Shown here piece by piece: positions 1-10,154 of a stretch of 64,000 nt of DNA. The position numbers and the translations under genes are program-made. The notes beneath the pieces were generated by a model. It was not told where the DNA came from, did not search any database, and worked only from the letters and a program-made list of their open reading frames with translations. Position 1 is the stretch's first letter. Each line of letters begins with the position of its first letter. Origin of the DNA: an uncultured Pelagibacteraceae bacterium (GTDB taxonomy: Bacteria; Pseudomonadota; Alphaproteobacteria; Pelagibacterales; Pelagibacteraceae); assembly GCA_902561095.1 (NCBI GenBank), contig CACEOF010000005.1:18503-82502 (forward strand), written 5' to 3'.

Positions 1-866
1 TCCTCAGTGAAAGCTGCTGTATGTGGACTTAAAAAAACTTTCTTATTCTTCAAAAGAGGATTGTTTTCATTAGGAGGTTCAGTTTCAAATACATCCAAAC
101 CAGCACCGAAGACTAAATTTTCGTTTAAAGCTCTATCTAAATCAACTTCATTTACAATACCTCCTCTGGCGGCATTGATTATAATGCAATTTTTTTTCAT
201 ATATTTAAGTAATTCATAGTTAATTATATTTTTTGTTTTATCATTCAAGGGTATGTGAAGTGATATTGCATCCATATCTTTTGAGGTTTCGCTTAAATTA
301 TCCACTTTTGTACCACCACGTTTTTCTATAAATTCTTTAGAAACAAAAGGATCAAAAACAAAAACGTTCATTTCAAAACCAAGGCACCTTTTAATTAAGG
401 CTTGTCCTATTCTACCAAATCCTGCAATTAAAATATTTTTATTCCAAAGCTCTAATGTTTTAGGTAATTTGTTTCTTTCGTTAAATTTTCCACTTTTTAC
501 AGTGTCATCATACATGCTACCTCTTTTGGAAATATTTAAAATCATGAACATTACATGTTCAGCAACCGCAACAGCATTTGCAGTTGATGTAATTGCCAAA
601 GTAATATTTTTTTTTTTTGAGACTTTTAAATCAATATTATCATATCCAACACCATGTCTTGAGATTATTCTAAGATTATTAGCAGCTTCAATTACTTCCC
701 TACTTAGTTTAGCAGTTCTAATTGAAACACCGTCACAGTCTTTAATTTTATTTTTTAAAAAGTTTATTTCAATATTTTCTACAACTTCAAATTCGTATTC
801 AGAATTACTTTGTAATAACTTTATACCTTCCTGATGTATAGGCTGAATGATAAGAATTTTTTTCAT
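1..866 (-). CDS. D-3-phosphoglycerate dehydrogenase-like 2-hydroxyacid dehydrogenase (3' end truncated by window edge)
   Basis: Own minus-strand translation from CAT at 864-866: MKKILIIQPIHQEGIKLLQ...ISRHGVGYDNIDL...NILIAGFGRIGQALIKRCLG...INAARGGIVNEVDLDRAL...; open to window edge, absent from ORF track; typical NAD-binding GxGxxG and family motifs. Confidence 0.85.
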   Translation of the reverse strand, partial: MKKILIIQPIHQEGIKLLQSNSEYEFEVVENIEINFLKNKIKDCDGVSIRTAKLSREVIEAANNLRIISRHGVGYDNIDLKVSKKKNITLAITSTANAVAVAEHVMFMILNISKRGSMYDDTVKSGKFNERNKLPKTLELWNKNILIAGFGRIGQALIKRCLGFEMNVFVFDPFVSKEFIEKRGGTKVDNLSETSKDMDAISLHIPLNDKTKNIINYELLKYMKKNCIIINAARGGIVNEVDLDRALNENLVFGAGLDVFETEPPNENNPLLKNKKVFLSPHTAAFTE

Positions 867-897
867 TTAGTTTATTGATTTTTGTAAAGTTTATTTA

Positions 898-1689
898 TCA
901 GTAAGTACTCGACTCTTCTTTTTTTAAAGAACCTCTCATTTTATCTACTATTGCTTTCGCACCTGAGCTCATAGCTCTTTGATCAGCACCAATTGTCACA
1001 AAATTAAATCCTTTATCAATCATTTTAAGAGCATACTCTGGGCTACCGTTGTGAATACCAGAAAAAACATTATTTTTTTTTGCATGCTCAAGTATTCTTA
1101 AAATTTCAGAATATGCCTTTGACTCTGCAGGCCTGTCAAAACCTGGCGCTTCACCGATCGCAAGACTTAAATCAGCAGGACCAATATAAATTCCATCTAA
1201 ACCTGGAGTAGACATTATTTCGTCTAGTTTTTCCAAAGACTCTTTTGTTTCAATCATTGCAAACTTAAGCACTTCATCATTTGCATGATCTGCATAATCT
1301 CCTCCGCCATAAATTAGACCTCTGATTGGACCAAAACTTCTATATCCTTTAGGAGGATACATGCATGCTTTAACAAACTTTTCTGCTTCATTTCGATTGC
1401 TTACCATTGGACAAATTATGCCGTAACAACCTGCGTCTAGAATTTTCATTATTTGACCAGGTTCATTCCAATTCACACGTGCAAGAGGAGTAACATCGGT
1501 TGTGGATATAGTTTGAAGCATTGGAAGTGCGTTAGTGTAATCAACTAATCCATGTTGCATATCAATTGTAAGAGAGTCCCATCCCAGATGTGCCATAACC
1601 TCTGCTGAAACTGTACTTGGAATTTGTAGCCATCCATTAATGACTGATTTTCCCTCCATCATCATTTGTTTAATTTTATTTTTTCTCAT
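898..1689 (-). CDS. HpcH/HpaI aldolase family protein (2-dehydro-3-deoxyglucarate / 4-hydroxy-2-oxoacid aldolase type)
   Basis: ORF; WLQIPSTVSAEVMAHLGWDSLTIDMQHGLVDY...ARVNW...GCYGIICPMV...GIYIGPADLSLAIG motifs. Confidence 0.9.
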   Translation of the reverse strand: MRKNKIKQMMMEGKSVINGWLQIPSTVSAEVMAHLGWDSLTIDMQHGLVDYTNALPMLQTISTTDVTPLARVNWNEPGQIMKILDAGCYGIICPMVSNRNEAEKFVKACMYPPKGYRSFGPIRGLIYGGGDYADHANDEVLKFAMIETKESLEKLDEIMSTPGLDGIYIGPADLSLAIGEAPGFDRPAESKAYSEILRILEHAKKNNVFSGIHNGSPEYALKMIDKGFNFVTIGADQRAMSSGAKAIVDKMRGSLKKEESSTY

Positions 1690-1690
1690 T

Positions 1691-3133
1691 TTAAGCCTTT
1701 AAGGCCATATGAGTGTATTTAACATTTAAATAATCTTTTATTGCCATTGATCCGCCCTCACGTCCATATCCAGTTTGTTTTATTCCTCCAAATGGTGCTT
1801 CAGCAATTGCTACAGCACCCGTGTTTACAGCAACACATCCTGTTTCTAAAAGTTCAGATCCTCTATTAGCCTTATCCATTGAGTTAGTGTAAAGATAACT
1901 ACAAAGACCTAGATCATTATCATTTGCTCTTTCAATGACTTCATCAAAAGTTTTAAATGCTAACATAGGAACCAACGGGCCAAATGGTTCTTCTTTCATA
2001 ATCGTGAAGTTATCTTCTACCTTATCAAAAACTGTTGGTTCATAATAAAAACCTTTGTTAAAACCTGACGGTCTTTTTCCACCCATTAAAACTTCTGCTC
2101 CCTCTTTTTTCGTTGTATCAACTAATTTTTCAATTTCCTCTAATCTTTTCGCAGTTGTCAATGGACCAAGGTTTACTCCTTCGTCCATACCATTACCAAT
2201 TTTTAATTTTTTTGCTCTATTTATAAAAGCGTTGATAAACTCATCTTTAACATTTTCTTGAATATAAAATCGATTAGGGGATATACAAACTTGCCCATTA
2301 TTTCTAAATTTAGCTGCTATAGCAATATCAGCTACATTATCAATATTTACATCATCACAAACTATAAAAGGAGAGTGACCACTGAGTTCCATTGTAACTC
2401 TTTGTACTTTGTCTGCAGCTTTTTTAAGTATTAATTTTCCTACTCTAGTTGAACCTGTGATAGAAACTTTTTTAACAATATCAGATTCCAATAATTCATT
2501 TGAAATTTCAGCTGGATCACCAGATAAAAGATTTACAACACCATCAGGAACACCAGCTTGTTTACAGATATCAACTAATTCCATCACAGCACCAGGAGTA
2601 ATTACATCAGGTTTACAGATAACAGAACAACCTGCAGCTAAAGCTGTCGAAATTTTTCTAGCTGCTAAAACAATTGGAAAATTCCACGGTATCAACGCAG
2701 CTACTACTCCTACTGGTTGATAATAAACATGAACTCTAGTATCTGGAAATCTACTTTGAACTGTTTGGCCATAAATTCTTTTTGTCTCTTCTGCATTCCA
2801 CTCAAAAATATCAGCTGCTCCTCCAACTTCACCAACACCCTCTGTAAGGGGTTTTCCAACCTCAAGTGTTAGCCATTTTGCAAGAACATCTTTTTTTTCT
2901 CTCATTAAATCGGCAATTTTTCTAAGAACATATGATCTTTGCCATGGAGTTGTAGTGCTCCAAACTTTTAGTCCTTTTTCAGCAGACTTAAGTGCCTTTT
3001 GAACTTCAATAGAAGATGCTTTTGATGCACTACCAATTACCTCTTCTGTTGCAGGATTAATAACGTCATATGTTTCTTTTTTCTCTGACTGTTCCCACTT
3101 TCCATCGATGAATTGTCCAAACTTGTTATACAT
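1691..3133 (-). CDS. NAD(P)-dependent aldehyde dehydrogenase
   Basis: ORF; PWNFPIVLAARKISTALAAGC, VTMELSGHSPFIV, NNGQVCISPNRFY (catalytic Cys), EEPFGPLVPM. Confidence 0.93.
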   Translation of the reverse strand: MYNKFGQFIDGKWEQSEKKETYDVINPATEEVIGSASKASSIEVQKALKSAEKGLKVWSTTTPWQRSYVLRKIADLMREKKDVLAKWLTLEVGKPLTEGVGEVGGAADIFEWNAEETKRIYGQTVQSRFPDTRVHVYYQPVGVVAALIPWNFPIVLAARKISTALAAGCSVICKPDVITPGAVMELVDICKQAGVPDGVVNLLSGDPAEISNELLESDIVKKVSITGSTRVGKLILKKAADKVQRVTMELSGHSPFIVCDDVNIDNVADIAIAAKFRNNGQVCISPNRFYIQENVKDEFINAFINRAKKLKIGNGMDEGVNLGPLTTAKRLEEIEKLVDTTKKEGAEVLMGGKRPSGFNKGFYYEPTVFDKVEDNFTIMKEEPFGPLVPMLAFKTFDEVIERANDNDLGLCSYLYTNSMDKANRGSELLETGCVAVNTGAVAIAEAPFGGIKQTGYGREGGSMAIKDYLNVKYTHMALKA

Positions 3134-3220
3134 AGTTTTTTTGGTTTACTTAGTTAGGTTTTTTAATTTATAAATATACTCAAATATAAACACCATACGA
3201 AAAAAAAATATACAAATTTT

Positions 3221-5065
3221 ATGAAAAAAGTAACCCTCACCTGTGCTCACGCAATAGTAAAATATTTAATTGCACAAAAAATATTAATTGACGGCAAAAA
3301 GGAGCCATTATTTCCTGGAGTATTCGGGATATTTGGACATGGTAATGTTGCATGTTTAGGACAAGCTTTAGAGGAAAATCAAAAAGATTTACCAACGTAC
3401 AGGGGACATCATGAACAAAATATGGCTCTAACAGGAATAGGTTATGCTAGAGGAAAAAGAAGACAACAAATTTTTATAGCAACTTCATCCGTTGGACCCG
3501 GTGCAACTAATATGGTTACAGCTGCAGCTGTTGCATTGAGCAATAGATTACCAATTTTATTCTTACCTGGTGATACTTATGCAAACAGAATGCCAGATCC
3601 AGTTTTACAACAAGTAGAACATTTTAATAATCCTGGAATTACAGCAAACGATGCATTTAAACCAGTCACGAGATATTTTGACAGAATAACAAGACCAGAG
3701 CAAATTATACAATCTTTTCCAAATGCAATTCAAACAATGTTAGATCCATCTGATTGTGGTCCAGCTTGCATATCGTTGTGTCAAGATATTCAAGGACAGA
3801 CATTCGATTATCCTGAAGATTTTTTTAAAGAGAGAATTCATTCAATTAGAAGACCAAGACCAGATGATTTTCAAATAAAAGAAGCTGCTGAAAAAATTAA
3901 AAAATCAAAAAAACCAATTATAATTTCTGGTGGTGGAGTCTTTTATTCTAATGCAATGGAGGAATTAAGTAACTTTGCAATTAAACATAATATACCTGTT
4001 ACTCAAACCGTAATGGGATATTCAACAATGAAAAGAGACCACACTCATTATGCTGGTCAAATAGGAGGTCTAGGTGGTAAAAATACCAATAACCTTGCTA
4101 AAGAAACTGATCTTGCAATTGCGGTAGGAACAAAGCTTGCTGACTTTACTACAGGGTCATGGGCTAATTTTGAAAATGAAAACTTTAACCTTCTATCAAT
4201 TAATGTTTCAAGATTTGATGCAAATAAACATTTAGCTCAAGCGGTAGTAGGAGATGCAAAAGTTTCATTAATTGAACTTTCTAAAGCTTTAGGAGAATGG
4301 AAAGCTAGTGATGAATGGAATAAAAAATCACAAAGAGAATTAAAAATTTGGAATGAACATATTGATAAAGAGAGTGCTCCAACAAACCAAGAAATACCTA
4401 GTTATATTCAAGTAATCGGAGCTATTTATAGAAATTCAGATCCAACAGACATAGCAGTAACTGCTGCTGGTGGTCTTGTTGGTGAAGTTGTTCAGGTTTG
4501 GCGTCCAAAAGAATTAAACACACATGAAAGTGAATGGGGTTTTAGCTGTATGAGTTATGAAATCTCAGGTGCGCTAGGTATAAAAATGGCTAACCCAGAC
4601 AAAGAAGTGATTTCGTTTGTAGGTGATGGATCATATTTACTCAACAATACAGATATTTATTCTTCGGTGATTACAAAAAATAAGCTAATTATAATTGTTT
4701 GTGATAATGGAGGTTTTGCAGTTATTAATAGACTACAATTGTTTAAGGGTGGAAAAGAGTTTAATAATTTATTGAAGAGTTCTAAAACCCCTGGATTAGT
4801 TGATGTCAATTTTGCAAAACATGCTGAAAGCATGGGGGCTAAATCAGAACATGTTACGTCAATTTCAGACCTTGAAGAAGCATTTAAACGAGCAAAGAAG
4901 TCAGATGTGACTTACGTTATTTCTATAAAAACTCATGCATATAAATGGGTAGAAGGTTCGGCTTTTTGGGATAGTCCAACTTTGGAAATTCCCTCAACAA
5001 AAGAAAATAAAGAAGCTTTAAAACTTCATAAAGACGGTAAGTCCAAACAAAGACAAGGTATCTAG
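3221..5065 (+). CDS. iolD: TPP-dependent enzyme, IolD-like (3D-(3,5/4)-trihydroxycyclohexane-1,2-dione hydrolase family)
   Basis: ORF 614 aa; GIFGHGNVACLGQAL...YRGHHEQNMALTGIGYARGKRRQ...TSSVGPGATNMVTAAA; C-terminal TPP site GDGSYLLNNTDIYSS. Confidence 0.8.
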   Translation: MKKVTLTCAHAIVKYLIAQKILIDGKKEPLFPGVFGIFGHGNVACLGQALEENQKDLPTYRGHHEQNMALTGIGYARGKRRQQIFIATSSVGPGATNMVTAAAVALSNRLPILFLPGDTYANRMPDPVLQQVEHFNNPGITANDAFKPVTRYFDRITRPEQIIQSFPNAIQTMLDPSDCGPACISLCQDIQGQTFDYPEDFFKERIHSIRRPRPDDFQIKEAAEKIKKSKKPIIISGGGVFYSNAMEELSNFAIKHNIPVTQTVMGYSTMKRDHTHYAGQIGGLGGKNTNNLAKETDLAIAVGTKLADFTTGSWANFENENFNLLSINVSRFDANKHLAQAVVGDAKVSLIELSKALGEWKASDEWNKKSQRELKIWNEHIDKESAPTNQEIPSYIQVIGAIYRNSDPTDIAVTAAGGLVGEVVQVWRPKELNTHESEWGFSCMSYEISGALGIKMANPDKEVISFVGDGSYLLNNTDIYSSVITKNKLIIIVCDNGGFAVINRLQLFKGGKEFNNLLKSSKTPGLVDVNFAKHAESMGAKSEHVTSISDLEEAFKRAKKSDVTYVISIKTHAYKWVEGSAFWDSPTLEIPSTKENKEALKLHKDGKSKQRQGI

Positions 5066-5072
5066 TTTTTCA

Positions 5073-6227
5073 ATGAATAAAGTATTTAAGGTAGGTTTGA
5101 TAGGATGCGGACATATAGCAGAAACCTATTTTAGAGGACACCAATATTTTAATAATTTTAAAATTGTAGCTTGTGCAGATATTAATCAAAAAGCTGCGGA
5201 TAAATGTGCAAAACTGTATAATATTAAATCTAAAACAGTCAATGATATTCTTAATGATAATGAGATAGATGCAATTCTTAATCTAACAATTCCCCAATCT
5301 CATTACTCAGTATCTAAAAGAGTTTTAAATGCTGGTAAACATGTTTATTCAGAAAAACCTTTAGCAACATACTTTGAAAAGGGCAAAGAACTGGTGGCTC
5401 TAGCAAAAAAAAAGAAACTTTATATTGGTAATGCGCCTGATACTTTTTTAGGTGGAGGAATACAAAAAGCAAGAGAATTAATCGATTCTGATTTGATTGG
5501 AGATATAAAACTTGGTAATGCAATTTTTGCTTTTCCTGGAGTAGAGTCTTTTCATCCAAAACCAGAGTCTTGGTATAGAAAAGAGGGGGGACCTGTAATT
5601 GATATGGGACCTTATTTTTTTACAACACTTGTTAACTTGCTTGGACCAGCGAAACAAGTACAGGGAAGAACATTAACAGCTTTTAAAAAAAGAACTTACG
5701 GGGCTGGGCCAAAAAAAAATAGATCTTTTAAAGTGGAAACACCCACAACTTATTTAGCAACCATTCAGTTTCATACAGGAGCAATTATTCAGGTCACTCT
5801 TTCTTTTGATGTAGTTAATCATCAAAGAAATCATATGGAGCTATATGGAACTAAAGGATCAATAATTGTGCCTGACCCTAATATGTTTGGTGGTTCAGTT
5901 TATATTTCAGTTACCGAGGGAGGTAGGTGGGGAGAGCATAAAACTGATAAAATGCATTTAGGAAAAATAAATATTACCTCATCCAGTGTTAGATCGAATG
6001 AGTCTCCTACCAACGCTAATTATAGAAGTGTTGGTTTATCTGAAATGCTTTATGCTATCCAACAAAAAAAAAAGCATAGGTGTTCAGGCGAATTATCGCT
6101 TCATGTTTTAGATATCATTCAATCAACAATGAGAGCTGCTAATACTGGGATTCCGCAAAAAATAACAACTAAATGTGAAAAACCAAAAAAATTTACTGAG
6201 GAAGAAGTCAAGCGTTTACTTATTTAA
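5073..6227 (+). CDS. Gfo/Idh/MocA family oxidoreductase
   Basis: ORF; KVGLIGCGHIAETYFRGHQYF, VYSEKPLATYFEKGKELV. Confidence 0.92.
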   Translation: MNKVFKVGLIGCGHIAETYFRGHQYFNNFKIVACADINQKAADKCAKLYNIKSKTVNDILNDNEIDAILNLTIPQSHYSVSKRVLNAGKHVYSEKPLATYFEKGKELVALAKKKKLYIGNAPDTFLGGGIQKARELIDSDLIGDIKLGNAIFAFPGVESFHPKPESWYRKEGGPVIDMGPYFFTTLVNLLGPAKQVQGRTLTAFKKRTYGAGPKKNRSFKVETPTTYLATIQFHTGAIIQVTLSFDVVNHQRNHMELYGTKGSIIVPDPNMFGGSVYISVTEGGRWGEHKTDKMHLGKINITSSSVRSNESPTNANYRSVGLSEMLYAIQQKKKHRCSGELSLHVLDIIQSTMRAANTGIPQKITTKCEKPKKFTEEEVKRLLI

Positions 6228-7250
6228 ATGAAAAAACAAATTGTTATTCTGGATCCTTTTCCAAGAACACTAAAGCTAATTTTTTCTAAAGACAAATTCA
6301 AAGAATTAAAATCAAACTACAAACTCATTCATGCTCCAAAAAAATATAAAAAAAACTTTTATAATAAAAATATTCAAAAAGCCTCATTTATTATAGGACA
6401 ACCTGATTTATCAAAAGATCTACTCGTCAAAGCAAAAAAGTTGAAAGCAATCATTAATGTTGAAAGTAATTTTATAAATAATATGGATTACCAATATTGT
6501 TTTAAAAAAGGTATCAATGTAATTGCAACTTCGCCAGTTTTTTCAAAGCCGGTTGCTGAAATTGCACTTGGGATGACTTTATCTTTACTGAGAAACATCC
6601 ATAACGCTCATTCAGATTTTATCAAAGGAAAAGAAAAATATGGGCTAGAAAGCAATCTTAACGCATCATTGTTGTCAGGGAAAAAAATAGGTTTATTAGG
6701 TTTTGGAGATCTAGCTAAATCTCTCTATCCATTATTGTTACCTTTTTCTAAAGATATTAATGTTTATGATCCATGGATTCCAAAACATAATATTCAAAAG
6801 TTAGGTTTTAAAAGCATCAGCTTAAATAGAATGTTTGAAAGTTGCGAAGTTATATATGTATTGGCTACCGTCACTACTAAAAATAAACACTTTATAAATA
6901 AAAAATTATTAAATAAGATGAAATTAAACTCATGTTTCATTTTAATGAGTCGAGCAGCAGTAGTAAATTTTAATGATCTAATAAAAGAAGTAAAAAAAAG
7001 AAAAATTCTTGTTGCAACTGATGTTTTTCCAGAAGAACCAGTTTCAAAGGATAGTTCGTTAAGAAAAGTGAAAAATATATTGTTTTCTGCTCACAGAGCT
7101 GGAGCATTAAAGTCAGCTTTTTTTGATATGGGAGATATTGTTTTAAAAGATATGAGTTTAATGACAAAAAATTTAAAACCAAAATTCTGCAAAATGGCAA
7201 ATAAGAAAACTATCAATCTTCTCGCATCAAAACCTGTTGCAATTAATTGA
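6228..7250 (+). CDS. D-isomer-specific 2-hydroxyacid dehydrogenase
   Basis: ORF; KPVAEIALGMTLSLLRNI, GKKIGLLGFGDLAKSLYPLLLPF, VFPEEPVSKDSSLRKVKNILFSAHRAGA. Confidence 0.82.
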   Translation: MKKQIVILDPFPRTLKLIFSKDKFKELKSNYKLIHAPKKYKKNFYNKNIQKASFIIGQPDLSKDLLVKAKKLKAIINVESNFINNMDYQYCFKKGINVIATSPVFSKPVAEIALGMTLSLLRNIHNAHSDFIKGKEKYGLESNLNASLLSGKKIGLLGFGDLAKSLYPLLLPFSKDINVYDPWIPKHNIQKLGFKSISLNRMFESCEVIYVLATVTTKNKHFINKKLLNKMKLNSCFILMSRAAVVNFNDLIKEVKKRKILVATDVFPEEPVSKDSSLRKVKNILFSAHRAGALKSAFFDMGDIVLKDMSLMTKNLKPKFCKMANKKTINLLASKPVAIN

Positions 7251-7272
7251 TTTTTTTATATTTTCGTAATTT

Positions 7273-8022
7273 ATGTCAATTTTCACCAATCCACTATTAG
7301 AAGCAAAAGGAATTACGAAATATTTTGGAACAATTACTGCATTAGAAAATGTTGACCTTAAAGTGCATGCAGGAGAATGTTTAGGAGTTGTTGGTGACAA
7401 TGGAGCAGGCAAATCAACTCTCATGAAAGTTTTATCAGGGTTATACAAACCTAGTGCAGGTTCATTATATTTTCAGGGGAAAGAAGAGATTTTAGAAAGT
7501 CCAAAAGACTCACAAAACTTAGGATTAGAAATGGTTTATCAAGATCTTGCTTTGGCTGGAAATTTACCTATTGGAGAAAACATTTTTTTAGGAAGAGAAC
7601 CAACTAAAAATGTGGGTTTCTTGAAATTTTTAGATTTTAATAAAATAAAAGAATTAACTAATGCTCATTTAGGAAAACTTAAGATAAATGTTAAGAGTGC
7701 AGATCAAAAAGTAGAAGAACTATCTGGAGGTCAAAGACAAGCTGTTGCAATTGCTAGATCAACAGCATTTAATGCAAAAGTTGTTATTATGGATGAACCT
7801 ACAGCAGCCCTTGCAATTAAAGAAGTTGGAAAAGTATTAGATCTTATTAATAGTCTAAAAAAAACTGGTGTTGGCGTGATAGTTATAAGTCACAGAATGG
7901 ATGATATTTTTTCTGTTTGTGATCGAGTAATGGCTCTATTTCAAGGTACAAATTTTGCAGAGTCTGAACTTTCAAATACTTCAAGGGATGAAGTAATTGG
8001 ATGGATTATGGGTAAAAAATAA
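7273..8022 (+). CDS. Sugar ABC transporter ATP-binding protein (single-domain, CUT2/FrcA-like)
   Basis: ORF; Walker A GDNGAGKSTLMK, signature LSGGQRQAVAIAR, Walker B VVIMDEPTAALA. Confidence 0.92.
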   Translation: MSIFTNPLLEAKGITKYFGTITALENVDLKVHAGECLGVVGDNGAGKSTLMKVLSGLYKPSAGSLYFQGKEEILESPKDSQNLGLEMVYQDLALAGNLPIGENIFLGREPTKNVGFLKFLDFNKIKELTNAHLGKLKINVKSADQKVEELSGGQRQAVAIARSTAFNAKVVIMDEPTAALAIKEVGKVLDLINSLKKTGVGVIVISHRMDDIFSVCDRVMALFQGTNFAESELSNTSRDEVIGWIMGKK

Positions 8023-8023
8023 A

Positions 8024-9037
8024 ATGGAAGAAAAAGATAATAAGAAAGAAAGTCTATATCTAAAGTTAATGCCCTATATTGAAAAGTATGGCATTCTTTT
8101 ATTGCTTGTACTTATGATATTGGTAATGCACATTTTGCAACCAGATGTATTCTTATCATGGAGAAACGTAACCAACGTTTTCAAACAAATCTCTTGGCAG
8201 TCTATGTTAGCCTTAGGGGTCTTCATGGTTATCGTAACCGCTGGAATAGATCTATCTGTTGGTTCAATAATGATGTTGTCACTGATGGTTTTAGCAATTG
8301 TAGCCAAAGCAGGAGCGCCCTGGTTTATAGTTGTCATAACTCCTCTAATAGCGGGTTTTTTATGTGGTTTGTTTAATGGAGCAGGTATTACTTTATTAAG
8401 GATGCCCCATCCATTTATAATGACCTTAGGAACACTTTATATATTCAGAGGAACAGGGAATTTAATATCAGGTGGAACTCCAATTAGTGGTTTCACAGAT
8501 GAAGTTAGATACCTGGGTCATGGTAGAATTGATCTTACTTGGTTAGGATTAGAAAAGTCACAGTATCTGCCCGTTAGTTTGGTTTTAATCGCAGTCGTAT
8601 ATATTATTTTTTGGTTTTTTCTAAATCATAGTAGAACAGGCAAATGGATTTATGCAATAGGTGGAAATCCAAGTGCTGCTAGAGCATCAGGTATAAATGT
8701 AAATAAAATTTTAATCATAGTATATTCTCTTTGTGGTTTCTTATCTGGAATTGGTGCATTAATTTTAGCTGGAAGGACCGACTCTGGTTATCCAAATGCA
8801 GGTTTACAATCCGAATTAGATGCTATTGCAGCATGCATTATTGGAGGAGCAAGTTTTTTTGGTGGAAGAGGAACAGTATTAGGAGTTTTTGCTGGAGTCA
8901 TGATTATGGGTATTTTAAGAAATGGACTTAATTTAATGGATGTAAGTTCATTTTGGCAGCAGGTTTTAATCGGCTCAATTATTGTTATAGCTGTTTACAT
9001 AGATGTTCTGAGAAGAGACTTAGGAACTAGAAAATAA
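8024..9037 (+). CDS. Sugar ABC transporter permease (RbsC/CUT2-like)
   Basis: ORF 7997..9037; likely start is the in-frame ATG at 8024 just after upstream stop; GIDLSVGSIMMLS, GNPSAARASGINV, ACIIGGASFFGGRGTVLG motifs. Confidence 0.92.
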   Translation: MEEKDNKKESLYLKLMPYIEKYGILLLLVLMILVMHILQPDVFLSWRNVTNVFKQISWQSMLALGVFMVIVTAGIDLSVGSIMMLSLMVLAIVAKAGAPWFIVVITPLIAGFLCGLFNGAGITLLRMPHPFIMTLGTLYIFRGTGNLISGGTPISGFTDEVRYLGHGRIDLTWLGLEKSQYLPVSLVLIAVVYIIFWFFLNHSRTGKWIYAIGGNPSAARASGINVNKILIIVYSLCGFLSGIGALILAGRTDSGYPNAGLQSELDAIAACIIGGASFFGGRGTVLGVFAGVMIMGILRNGLNLMDVSSFWQQVLIGSIIVIAVYIDVLRRDLGTRK

Positions 9038-9148
9038 TTATAATCAGTTTTTACACGTAAAAGTTGTTTTGACTTTATAAACAGTTGAATTTTTTCTCAA
9101 ATTTTTATTTAATTTAGATTATTTAAATAACAATAGGGGAATAAATAA

Positions 9149-10081
9149 ATGAAAAACTTAACAAAAAAAATTGTTGTTCTTTTTACAGCAATATTTTTAT
9201 CAATTAGTTTAGGTTCAGTTTCTTTTGCTGATGGACATGGTAAAAAAATCTTGTTTAGCATCAAAGGTCCTGGATCTGGAAATCCATTCTGGGCATCTGT
9301 AACAAAAGGTGCTGAAGAAGAAGCTAAAAAATTAGGAGTTAAATTAATTCTAATTGCACCTCCTCAAGAAGGAGATGTTCAGGCACAAATAAATCAAGTT
9401 GAGGACCAACTTGCAAAAGGTGTTGACGCTTTAGCATTAGCACCAGGAGATCCAAATGCTTTTGCACCAATTGTTGATGACGCTATTAAAAGTGGAGTTC
9501 CAGTTGTATTTGTTGATACTAAAGGAATAAACGAAGGTGTTACATTTATTGGAACTAACAATATGAATGGTGCTGAGTTAGCTGCAAAATTTATATGTGA
9601 TAAAACTCCAAAAGGTTCTGATGTTGCGATCTTAACTGGTATTGAGTCTCAGTCTACTGCCTTACTTAGAAGAGATGGTGCAATTAAAGGATTTAAAAAT
9701 TGTGGTTTAAATCTTGTCGCAACTCAAACTGCAGAATGGGATACTGCAAAAGGTAGATCAGTAACAGAGTCTATAATTTTAAAAAATCCTAACATTAAAG
9801 CAATATTTGCTTCTAACGACAACATGGGATTAGGTGCTATGCAAGCTCTAAAGGATGCAGATATGAATGATGTAGTAGTTGTTGGATTTGATGCAACTCC
9901 AGATGCAGCTACAAGTATCCTTAAAGGAGAAATGACAGCAACAATTGCCCAGTTCTCTTATAACATGGGTGCTTATGGTGTTAAATATGCACTTGAGTTA
10001 GCTAATGGTGGAAGTATTGATCCAAATATTGATACTGGTACACAATTAGTAACCAAAGCAAACGCTAACGATTTTAAATAA
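9149..10081 (+). CDS. Sugar ABC transporter periplasmic substrate-binding protein (CUT2-type)
   Basis: ORF; signal peptide MKNLTKKIVVLFTAIFLSISLGSVSFA; periplasmic-binding-protein fold motifs (GPGSGNPFWASVTKGAEEEAKKLG). Confidence 0.92.
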   Translation: MKNLTKKIVVLFTAIFLSISLGSVSFADGHGKKILFSIKGPGSGNPFWASVTKGAEEEAKKLGVKLILIAPPQEGDVQAQINQVEDQLAKGVDALALAPGDPNAFAPIVDDAIKSGVPVVFVDTKGINEGVTFIGTNNMNGAELAAKFICDKTPKGSDVAILTGIESQSTALLRRDGAIKGFKNCGLNLVATQTAEWDTAKGRSVTESIILKNPNIKAIFASNDNMGLGAMQALKDADMNDVVVVGFDATPDAATSILKGEMTATIAQFSYNMGAYGVKYALELANGGSIDPNIDTGTQLVTKANANDFK

Positions 10082-10103
10082 TCTTTATAATAAATTAAAA
10101 ACT

Positions 10104-10136
10104 AAAGGGTGGAATTTTATTCCACCCTTTTTTTTT
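10104..10136 (+). terminator. Rho-independent terminator downstream of CUT2 substrate-binding gene
   Basis: AAAGGGTGGAAT-TTT-ATTCCACCCTTT followed by T-run. Confidence 0.88.
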
Positions 10137-10154
10137 ATGTAATATAATAACTTA

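Noticed and set aside
7-834. Plus-strand ORFs 7..219 and 469..834
   Set aside because: Antisense to the clear 2-hydroxyacid dehydrogenase reading frame on the minus strand (1..866); translations show no family features.
2055-2720. Plus-strand ORFs within the aldehyde dehydrogenase gene
   Set aside because: Antisense shadow ORFs opposite a strongly supported ALDH coding frame.
5314-5559. Minus-strand ORF inside Gfo/Idh/MocA gene; likewise 6970..7200 and 7227..7448
   Set aside because: Low-complexity antisense frames opposite confident CDSs, no start context or family motif.
8074-8931. ORFs 8074..8337(-), 8158..8376(+), 8731..8931(+)
   Set aside because: Alternate frames of the CUT2 permease gene; Trp/Cys/Ser-rich translations typical of out-of-frame reading.
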